This document shows positions 9,387 to 17,700 of a stretch of 64,000 bases of DNA, piece by piece. The translations under genes and the position numbers were made by a program. Every line of letters starts with the position of its first letter. Position 1 is the first letter of the stretch. Source of the DNA: JBFMHP01 sp040752855 (lineage in GTDB: Bacteria; Pseudomonadota; Gammaproteobacteria; RBG-16-57-12); assembly GCA_040752855.1 (NCBI GenBank), contig JBFMHP010000009.1:62001-126000 (forward strand), written 5' to 3'. The notes beneath the pieces are model-generated. The model did not search any database. It was not told the DNA's origin and saw nothing but the letters and a program-made list of their open reading frames with translations.

Positions 9387-10694
9387 TCAGATACGCTGAG
9401 TACTCGCGACCCCCTCATACAGGTAACTGCGCGACCATGGAATATCGTTATTCCGTGGGCGGGAAAACACCACTTGAAACAGTTGCAGTTCGCCGGTGGT
9501 GAATGCCGCGATCGACCCCGCCAAATAGAGGCGCCAGGCCCTGATGAAGGTCTCGTCGAAGTTCTCGTTCATCTTCTCCGCGTGTGCATCGAAGCGGCCC
9601 AGCCACTGTTCCAGCGTCTTGGCGTAGTGCAGGCGCAGGTTTTCGATATCGAGCACGGAAAAACTATAGGGCTCGAAGATCTCGGTCATCTGACTCAAAC
9701 TCGGCGGGCACGCGCCGGGGAAGATGCGGCGCTCGATCCAGGCATTCATGTTGCGCGGACGATTGCGTCCGATGGTGTGTATCAATCCACGCCCGTTCTC
9801 CTTCAGGCATCGATCGATCACGCTGCCCAGGCGTCGATAATTCTCTGGCCGGACGTGTTCCAACATGCCGACCGAGACGAAGACGTCGTAGCGGCCGGCG
9901 ATATCGTTGTAATCTGCCTCGATGTATTGAATCCGGGAATCGAGCCCTTCCCGCGCGGCACGCTCGGTGGAATAAACTATCTGCTCATGAGAAATATTGT
10001 ACGACTTCACCGTCACGCCATAGTGCCTGGCCATGTGGCGCGCGAGTGATCCCCAGCCGCCTCCGGCCTCGACCACCGTATCGCCCTTGCGCAGGCGCAG
10101 CTTGCGGCAGATGTACTCCATTTTCGCAACTTGCGCCTGCTCGATGCTCAAGGAAGGGGTGGGATAATAGGCGCAGGTGTAAACCAGATTCTCGTCGAGC
10201 CACAGACGGTAGAAATCGTTGCCGATGTCGTAATGATGGCGAATATCCTCGCGATTGCGGTAATGGGCGCCGGAACTCGCCCGGTTGCGCATGCGATCGA
10301 GCAGACGAAACAACGGACTGCTGAGCCGCTCGGATGAGACGCAGGAATAAAGCGTTTCGAGGAATGCCACCAGATCACCCTCGACCTCTACCCTTCCTTG
10401 ACTATAGGCATCGCCAAAATAGAGATCCGGATTGATCACCAGTCGCCATAAAGTAGCGCGGTCGCGGATGATCAGTTTTTCTACCGAATCGACGCCTGGC
10501 GCAGAAATCACCTCGCCATCCCACAGGATCACATGAATCGGCGGATCACCCAGGAGAGATAATAATTTGCGCAGCGCCCAGCGTTCGATCGCCAGAGGAG
10601 GCGCGCCGCTTCCCTCTGATACCGCACCGCGGGGTTCGTGAAATTCATGCGATGTTTGCCCAGGTATACCGAGCAGATGTGACCTTTTTTTCAT
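9387..10694 (-). CDS. cyclopropane-fatty-acyl-phospholipid synthase family protein
   Basis: CFA synthases transfer a methylene group from S-adenosylmethionine to unsaturated acyl chains of membrane phospholipids. The 435-aa protein has the family's N-terminal domain and a SAM motif, VVEAGGGWGSLARHM, near residue 205. It also has VSVGMLEHVRPENY near 275, LIHTIGRNR, and the C-terminal FTTGELQLFQVVFSRP that aligns with the E. coli Cfa end. The motif I Gly-Cys-Gly of E. coli is Gly-Gly-Gly here. The protein could be a CFA synthase or one of its many paralogues (methyl-, cyclopropane- or unsaturated-lipid enzymes), so no gene symbol is given. It is the likely first gene of a three-gene unit ending in polX. 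Confidence 0.85.
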   Translation of the reverse strand: MKKRSHLLGIPGQTSHEFHEPRGAVSEGSGAPPLAIERWALRKLLSLLGDPPIHVILWDGEVISAPGVDSVEKLIIRDRATLWRLVINPDLYFGDAYSQGRVEVEGDLVAFLETLYSCVSSERLSSPLFRLLDRMRNRASSGAHYRNREDIRHHYDIGNDFYRLWLDENLVYTCAYYPTPSLSIEQAQVAKMEYICRKLRLRKGDTVVEAGGGWGSLARHMARHYGVTVKSYNISHEQIVYSTERAAREGLDSRIQYIEADYNDIAGRYDVFVSVGMLEHVRPENYRRLGSVIDRCLKENGRGLIHTIGRNRPRNMNAWIERRIFPGACPPSLSQMTEIFEPYSFSVLDIENLRLHYAKTLEQWLGRFDAHAEKMNENFDETFIRAWRLYLAGSIAAFTTGELQLFQVVFSRPRNNDIPWSRSYLYEGVASTQRI

Positions 10695-11005
10695 TACTAC
10701 CTCGCTTACTTTGGTCCGTGAGTCGAAGTCTTAATGATGCGTGCCGCCAGAGTCGAGACGCGTCGACTCAATTGACCGTCACGTACACGCCACATAAAGC
10801 ATAGCAACAAATTTTCCAGGCTGCTGACAAGTTGGGGTAATTGAGACTGGAATTCAAGCTCGAGTCATTGCTCATAGGCGTCAGCGGCCCATAAACGGCA
10901 CATCTCCGCACTGCGCATCAATCACTGTAGCTCGAGCGACCGGTCCTCTCCATGATCACCCTCATAGTGACCATAATGATAATAATGTTGATCGAGCGGG
11001 ACGAA
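10695..11005. other. intergenic region, 311 bp
   Basis: This stretch lies between two minus-strand genes. It contains the 5' untranslated region of the CFA-synthase-like gene and short AT-rich runs (near 10960-11000) at the 3' end of the kinase-like gene. I see no open reading frame with a ribosome site, no clear terminator hairpin and no RNA gene. Confidence 0.5.
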
Positions 11006-11629
11006 TTATAGGTAGAGGCCGCCTGTTTCTTCGAGCCAGTCAGCGATTCTTTCGACAGCGCCTGTCACATCATTGTCCGATATATCCAGTTCCAAGGTTT
11101 CGAGTATCGATGTTGCAGCAAATTCGCGCATGAGTTCCTGCTCATCCACAAAGAGCTGCAGGTCATTGTACTGGGATGGATTACCGGACACCTTGAGCCG
11201 CTCCGCCTTGGCCGCTGCAAACGACTCCGGGCTACGCGTGCAGAATACCAGACGAAAGCCGAGCGGTCGGAGCCGATCCTCGAGCCAGCGGAAGTCGTAA
11301 CGTTTTCGATATTTGCGCCATTGGTAAACTTGGGTGGAGAGGTGAAAGCGGTCGATGATCCAAGAGTAGTAACGCAACAGTTCAAAGAGATGCACCCAAG
11401 TGCGATACGTTTCCAGCGCCAACGCCTCCTCTTGAGGCTCGAAATTAATGAGTCCGCGTCCCCACGGAAAGTTTGTAAAGGCGCACCACTCAGCCGATAT
11501 GAGCGGCGAGTGATAGCGATATTTGCGCGGGCCGACGATGCGGGGATGTTCGTTGAGGGCAAAAGCGATCTCAGTCTTTAGCGTCAGACGCGTCCCTTCA
11601 AGAATCACTTTTGGGCAAAGCTTCGGCAT
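11006..11629 (-). CDS. P-loop kinase-like protein with degenerate Walker A
   Basis: The 207-aa protein begins with a strand followed by VILEGTRLTLKTEIAFAL (residues 8-25). This resembles the P-loop of thymidylate and deoxynucleoside kinases, but the glycine before the Lys is a Leu. Further on, IIDRFHLSTQVYQWRKYR (near 91) resembles the DRxxxS lid and substrate motif of those kinases. A strand, GFRLVFCTRSPESFAAAKAER, near 124 fits a nucleoside-kinase-like core. Lys and Thr of the P-loop are kept, so nucleotide binding is possible. I infer a member of the nucleoside/nucleotide kinase-like P-loop group of unknown substrate. It stands alone, with intergenic DNA on both sides. Confidence 0.55.
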   Translation of the reverse strand: MPKLCPKVILEGTRLTLKTEIAFALNEHPRIVGPRKYRYHSPLISAEWCAFTNFPWGRGLINFEPQEEALALETYRTWVHLFELLRYYSWIIDRFHLSTQVYQWRKYRKRYDFRWLEDRLRPLGFRLVFCTRSPESFAAAKAERLKVSGNPSQYNDLQLFVDEQELMREFAATSILETLELDISDNDVTGAVERIADWLEETGGLYL

Positions 11630-11758
11630 GGACGATGCACTCGGTGTGTGATCGCGTGGTGGGCGGGGGCGATAAAGACTTGGCGTGCTTCATGCTGTAC
11701 GACCGCCCTTGACTCATCGCGTCGGCGACGGAGTCTGGCAATCGAAGGAAAGATAAGG

Positions 11759-12217
11759 TCAGCTCTGCGTCTTCCAGCTGCCGTCCGCCTGGCGGCACGC
11801 CGTACCCACCACGGTTTCTTTTTTGCCGCCGATCATCGCATCCACCGTATATTCACGACAGGGACCCGCTGCGGTGTCATAGGTGCTGGTCGGCGTCACG
11901 GTATAGGTGTTGCCGCTGTCGGGATTGCGCCACGTCGAGGGAACACCGGTACGCACCGTCTCCAAGGCGTTGGCGGTCTTGATGCGATCTTGTTCGTCCA
12001 TGGATCGGCCCACCGAACCTCCGACCGAGGCGCCGATCAAGGTGCCAACGATGATGGCCGCCGTTCGGCCCGAGCCCTCGCCCACTTGCGATCCCAAAAT
12101 ACCACCTAAGGCACCACCGATGATCATGCCGGTTTGCTCTCGGGTTGTTGGCGTAGTGCATCCCGCCACCAGCAGCGCAACCGTCATGACACCCGCGCAA
12201 TATCGTTTGTCAACCAT
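11759..12217 (-). CDS. glycine-zipper outer-membrane lipoprotein (17 kDa surface antigen-like)
   Basis: The 152-aa precursor has a lipoprotein signal: after MVDKRYCAGVM comes the lipobox LLVAGC, giving a Cys at about residue 19. A glycine-zipper segment follows (MIIGGALGGILGSQVG, then VGTLIGASVGGSVG), typical of the 2TM glycine-zipper family. The C-terminal half (TWRNPDSGNTYTV, then CREYTV, then GTACRQADGSW) matches the surface-antigen domain seen in 17 kDa antigens. I chose the ATG at 12217 because GAGAGGA lies upstream and it gives a proper signal peptide. Reading further upstream adds 61 residues without a ribosome site. It is probably anchored in the outer membrane, and function is unknown. 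Confidence 0.85.
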   Translation of the reverse strand: MVDKRYCAGVMTVALLVAGCTTPTTREQTGMIIGGALGGILGSQVGEGSGRTAAIIVGTLIGASVGGSVGRSMDEQDRIKTANALETVRTGVPSTWRNPDSGNTYTVTPTSTYDTAAGPCREYTVDAMIGGKKETVVGTACRQADGSWKTQS

Positions 12218-12459
12218 AGCCGTGTCCTCTCGATATTTGTTGAGGCCAGCGCAGTGCGCCATTCGAGATCTGCGACGCATCCGCGCCGGGTCAAATGACA
12301 ACATGTGGACAGTGACGTAAATCGGAAACAACAACCAGCTTACGCTGAAAAGGCAGATGCGCGGTGCACACCCATCAACACCCGCGCTCTCTAAAACCAT
12401 AGACGCTCAGCCAACCTTGTGCAAGGCGGCCGCGCGCGGCTGCGGCTTGCCGTGGAGCT

Positions 12460-14799
12460 TCATTCCACCGTCACCGTCACCTCATCGCTGCGCCCCTGTT
12501 CGTCGACCACGGTGATCGCATATCTTCCCGGGGCGGTGAACGCATGCGCCTGCGTCGCCGCGGCATCGAGCAGATATCGGAGCTGACCGTTGATAAACCA
12601 GTAGTGCCGGCCTTGCCCGCCCAGGGCCTGGAGCTGGATGCGCGGCAGCTCCTCGCTGGCCCCGGCGCCGCGCAACACACTGCCGTGGCGCAAGCCGGCG
12701 ATCTTGACCGGCCCGGTGGCGATGGCGGGCGGGTGCTTGCAGTGGGCGTCGTAATCCGGGATCTGGCGCACGCGCCGGTATCGCGCTTCGATCCACGGCT
12801 CCACGGCCTTGGGCCACAGCGCGACGCGTTGCTGTCGAATAGTTTTCGCGCTGCAACTGGCATCAATGCGTTTACCGGTCTTGCCGTTGACCATGAAAAC
12901 GATTGGATTCCCGCTCCACTCCGCATCGTTTTCCGGAAAAGTGAGCGGCACGTTGGCGTCGAGCAGATAGGCCTTGCGTTTGCGATGACAATGCTCCGGC
13001 GCGGTTTCATCGGCCAGACCGCCCAGCGGCCAGCAGATCTCCGCCTGCGTGACATTCGCGGGCGCGCCGTAACCGCTTGCGTGAGGCGTATCGTCGTTGA
13101 CCACGGGCGGCAGGTTGTCGACGATGGTAAAGAGGATCGGCGCGGCGGCCACGGCGCCGTAGTAGCCGGGCAGCGGCGTGCCGTCGGGCCGGCCGATCCA
13201 AACGCCCACGGTGTAATCGGCCGTTGCACCCACCGCCCAGCTGTCGCGGAACCCATAGCTGGTACCCGTCTTCCACGCCACTTGGCCGCCGCGATAGTCC
13301 ATTAGATACGGCGCCGGGCGGTCGGGGCGCACATTGCTCTGGAGGATATCGCGGATGATCCAGGCCGCGCCTTCCGAGAGCATCCGCCACTGCCACACTT
13401 CATCCGATTCCAGCAGGCGCGGCCGCCCGGCCTGGCCCTGATTGGCCAGCGCGGAATACGCGCCGACCAGCGACTCCAGCGTGACCCCTGCCCCGCCGAG
13501 GCCCAAGGCGAGGTTGGCCCTGGCGCCCTCGGGTAGCACGATGTTGACCCCGGCGGACTTGAGACGGCTCATGAAGACGTTGTCCCCGAGCCGCTCCAAC
13601 ACCTGGATGGCCGGCACGTTGAGCGAGCGCTGCAGGGCCTCGGTGACGCTGACCGGGCCGCTGAAGCCGCTATCGAAATTCTCCGGCCGGTAATCGCCGA
13701 AATCGCTCGGCGCATCCACCAGCAGGGACTGCGCGTGGATCAGCCCGCCATCGATGGCCATGCCATAGATAAAGGGCTTGAGCGTGGAACCGGGCGAGCG
13801 CACGGCCTGCACCATGTCGACGTGCCCGAAGCGCTGTGCGTCCGCGATATCGGCCGAGCCGACGTAGGCGCGCACCGCCAGGGTGGCGTTTTCCATGACC
13901 AGCACCGCCGCGGAGGTGGCCGGCGGCATGACTTGGATGCGGTTGCGGATCAGCTCGGCGATGTTCTGTTGCAGGCCGGCATCGATCGTGGTGCGGTAGA
14001 TCTCCTGCGTGGGATTGGCGGTGACCAGGCGCCGCGCCAGCAACGGGGCCCGTTGCGGCTGCGTGTAGTACTGCGCCCAGACCGGTTCGATCAGCGCATC
14101 CTCGACCCGCGCCCGCGGCCATACCTGCAAGTCGCCCAGACGCTTGAGCACCTTGTCGCGCATCGCCTGGGCGCGCTCGGGATAACGGTCGGGGCGGTTG
14201 CGGCTCGGCGCCTGCGGCAGCACCGCCAGCAGCGCGGCCTCGGCATCGCTGAGCACCGCGGCCGGCTTGCCGAAGTAGGTGTAGCACGCGGCCTGCACGC
14301 CCTCCACCGTCCCGCCGAACGGGGCGCGGTTGAGATACAGCGTGAGGATCTCCTCCTTGCTGTAGTGCCACTCGAGTTGCAGGGCGCGCCACAACTGCCA
14401 GAGCTTACCGCCGATGCCGCGCTCGACCGGATCGATGAGACGCGCGACCTGCATGGTCAGGGTGGAACCGCCGGAGACGATGCGCCCGCTGGACAGGTTC
14501 TGCCAGAAGGCGCGCAGCATCGCCAGCGGGTTGACGCCCGGATGGCGCCAGAACCAGCGGTCTTCATAATGGAGCAGCGCCTCGATGTAGTTGGGCGAAA
14601 CCTCGCCGAGCGTCACGGGATAGCGCCAGACGCCCTTCGCATCGGCAAAGGCGCTGAGCGGCGCGCCGTCGCGCGCCACCACGACCCGCGCATACTCCGC
14701 CTCCAGGGCCGCGGGCAACGGGAACAGCAGGTCCAGTAGCACGAGGACGGCAATTCCCGCCGCGCCGGCGGTGATGAGACGTCGAACCCTACTTCGCAC
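12460..14799 (-). CDS. pbpC: penicillin-binding protein 1C (glycosyltransferase/transpeptidase)
   Basis: PBP1C is a bifunctional peptidoglycan synthase of the inner membrane. The 779-aa protein has an N-terminal membrane anchor (residues 8-30). The GT51 glycosyltransferase follows, with HYEDRWFWRHPGVNPLAMLR near 72 and GGSTLTMQVAR near 108. The transpeptidase has SPGSTLKPFIYG (SxxK) near 335, SLNVPA (SxN) near 390 and KTGTSYGFRDSW (KTG) near 510. The C-terminal region from about 690 fits the PBP_C (BiPBP_C) domain. The GTG start lies inside the end of the upstream alpha-2-macroglobulin gene (11-base overlap), so the two are translationally coupled. This pairing is the classic one in Proteobacteria. 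Confidence 0.95.
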   Translation of the reverse strand: MRSRVRRLITAGAAGIAVLVLLDLLFPLPAALEAEYARVVVARDGAPLSAFADAKGVWRYPVTLGEVSPNYIEALLHYEDRWFWRHPGVNPLAMLRAFWQNLSSGRIVSGGSTLTMQVARLIDPVERGIGGKLWQLWRALQLEWHYSKEEILTLYLNRAPFGGTVEGVQAACYTYFGKPAAVLSDAEAALLAVLPQAPSRNRPDRYPERAQAMRDKVLKRLGDLQVWPRARVEDALIEPVWAQYYTQPQRAPLLARRLVTANPTQEIYRTTIDAGLQQNIAELIRNRIQVMPPATSAAVLVMENATLAVRAYVGSADIADAQRFGHVDMVQAVRSPGSTLKPFIYGMAIDGGLIHAQSLLVDAPSDFGDYRPENFDSGFSGPVSVTEALQRSLNVPAIQVLERLGDNVFMSRLKSAGVNIVLPEGARANLALGLGGAGVTLESLVGAYSALANQGQAGRPRLLESDEVWQWRMLSEGAAWIIRDILQSNVRPDRPAPYLMDYRGGQVAWKTGTSYGFRDSWAVGATADYTVGVWIGRPDGTPLPGYYGAVAAAPILFTIVDNLPPVVNDDTPHASGYGAPANVTQAEICWPLGGLADETAPEHCHRKRKAYLLDANVPLTFPENDAEWSGNPIVFMVNGKTGKRIDASCSAKTIRQQRVALWPKAVEPWIEARYRRVRQIPDYDAHCKHPPAIATGPVKIAGLRHGSVLRGAGASEELPRIQLQALGGQGRHYWFINGQLRYLLDAAATQAHAFTAPGRYAITVVDEQGRSDEVTVTVE

Positions 14800-17700
14800 G
14801 CGCCTTGACTATGGTCAGATCCGGCAGGGTGTGGCTGATGCCCTGCAGGTACGGACGATACATGTCCTCGACATAGACCGGCGGCACGGTATAGGTGCCC
14901 GGCGTGACCGCGCGCGCCAGATAGAAGAGATCGGCGTAGCCCCACTCGTACAGATCGAACGCGGCGACGAAACGGTCGTCGCGATACTCCTGATGCTTGA
15001 CTCGCCCCTGATTCTGGCTCTGCAACTCCGCCATGCTCATGCCGTCGATGCTGAAGCGATCGAGTTTGACGGCGTGCTCGAGATTCTGGTTTTCCAGCTC
15101 CAGCCCGGCGGGCAACAGATCCACCAGCAAGGCATCCGGGATGCGGCGCTTGGCGCTGACGCGCAGATGCACCACCACCATCTCCCCTGTCGCCAGCGGC
15201 GGCAGCGCGCGCTTGCCGTCGATCGACGAGTTGGCGAGCAGCTTCCCGTTGATGTCGTAGTACTCGCGCACCACGTGGATATCATCGAGGCGCTGCGCCG
15301 GCGCCTGCTTGGGATAGCCGGTCACCACCAGCTCGGCGAAGAGCTTGTCGTTGCTGGTGGAACGGAAGGCAAGTCCATTCTTGAGTTCACTGCCCTCGAA
15401 CAACCGCTGATAACTGCCGAGGCCGCTGACCGGCTGCGCGCTCTTGCCGAGCAGCAGCTCACCGGCCCAGGCGGTGTTTTCACTGAGCGAGAGCGCCACG
15501 CCGGCCTTGAACAGCGCCAAGCGCTCCTGGGTGCTGAGATACTGCTGCCCCGCGGTGGCATCGGCCAGCTTGAAGATCAGCTCGCTGCGTCCCGCGACGT
15601 TGATCTTCTCCTTCTCCAGCAGATAGGCCATCAGCGCGGTGTCGCGCAGCGGACTGCCGTAATCACCCAGGTAATAGTAGCGATCAGTGGCGAGCGGCTT
15701 GCCCAGGCCTTCCTCGATGGCGCGCATGCCGCGCGCGCGATCACCCTGTTTGATCAGGGCGACGCCCAGCTGCACCAGCGCCAAGCCGCTCTTGGCATCG
15801 GCGCGGTTCTGGTCGTACATATTGCGCAGCGCGCCGAGGGGCGCGCGATTGATCTTGGAGAGCACGTAGGCGGCGTAGGCGCGATAGCTGAAGCGGTAGT
15901 GGGCCGAGTCCTGGCTCCAGCGCTCGGCGAACATGCCGCCGTTCGTGTTCACATACTGCGTCAGGCGCTGCATGGTCTTTTCCAGCATGCCGGAATCCAC
16001 CGCCACGCCCTGCTCGCGCGCATCGGTGATGAAGTCCGCCACATAGGCCGTCAGCCAGTGCTCCTCCGCAGCGGCGTTGTCCCATAGGCCGAAACCACCG
16101 TCGGCGAGCTGGAAGGTGCTCAGGCGGCGCAACCCCGCTTCCAGATACTCCGTCCGCTTGGCGAGGTTCACCTGGCCCGCGGCCAGATCGGAGAGATTGA
16201 GCCGCGTCACCGTATCGGGGGTGGCGAACATCCACGGATAGGTGCTGCTGGTGGTCTGCTCCAGGCAGCCATAAGGGTAATGCAGCAACTGGCGCAGATG
16301 GGCGCTGAGCGAAATCGGCGGACGCGGCGAGACCGTCAGGCCCACCTCCGCCGTGCTGGCCATCAACCCATCGAGCTCGGCGCCCAGCGTGATCCGATCA
16401 TTCTTCGCCAAGACCGCACGCAGCTGGCGGGATACCGCCGGATACGGCGGGCGCACCGAGAGTGACCAGCGGCGACTGAGATCGATCTTCTCCTGCCCCT
16501 TCGCGTTGTTGCGCACATCGACCGTCAGCGCGCCCTTGCCGAAGTCGTCGGTGGCGGCAAGCGGGAAGGAGAGCACCACCTTTGCATTGTCGGCCAAGGT
16601 CAAATCCTGCTTGCGCGCGCTCAATTGCAGCGGCGCCTGGGCGCCGACGCTCACGCTGAGCTGCTGCGGCTTGCCCGAAAGATTCTGCACATCGAGGGTG
16701 ATGGTGGACTTGTCGCCATTGGCCAGGAAGCGCGGCATCGAGATTTCGGCGATGATGGGCGAGGCGACGGTGATCTCCTGCTCGGCGCTGCCGAATTGCT
16801 CCGCGCCATAGGCCAGCGCCATCAAGCGCAGGCGGCCGTTGAAATCCGGCAGCGCCATGGGAATCTCCGCCTCGCCCTGCGCGTTCACCGCGACCGGACC
16901 GCTGAACAGCGCGACGATCTGCACCTCGCTCTGCGCCTTCTTGCCGCCGCGGCTGAGATCGGCGTCGCCGCCGAAGCGCTGGCTGGCCATCCCGCCCTCG
17001 AGGCTGTCGATCACCGCCCCGTACATATCGCGGCTGTCGATGCCGTAACGGCGCGGCTCGAAGAACCAGCGATGGGCATCGGGCGTCACAAAATCGGTGA
17101 TGTTGAGCACACCGACATCCACCGCCGCCAGCGTCACCATCACCTTGGCGCCGGATTGCGCGCCCGCGACCTTGACGCGGGTCTTCATCGTGGTTTCGGG
17201 CAGTACCTTGTCGGCCTCCGGCAGGATGCTGACTTCCAGCTTGCGCCCCTCGCGATCGAGCGGGAAGTGCAGCAATCCCACCGCGCGGTTGGGCAGGTGC
17301 TTGGTCGCGGTATCGCCCGGCCGGAAGATGACCGCCGAGAGATACAGATTGTGCTGGCGCCAGGCCGCATCGACCGGCACCTCGACCACCGTGCCGGCCG
17401 CCGCGGCCTTGATCGGTTTCCAGAAGAGTTGTTTGTCCCCTTCGAGCAGCAGGAAGCCCTCCCCCGCATAGGGAGGGATGACGGTCACCTTCGCGACATC
17501 GCCGGCGCGGTAATGGCGCTTGTCGAGTTTCAATTCGACGCGGTCCGGCCGGGCGCTGAACTTTTTGTCGCCGCCATCGCCGTACCACCAGCCGGCATAA
17601 AAGCGCACGCTGGAACGCATGCCGGTTTCGCTGTCGAGGACCTCCAGCCGGTACCAGCCCCACTCCACCGGCACTTCGACCGTGGCGCGCTTGGCCGCGC

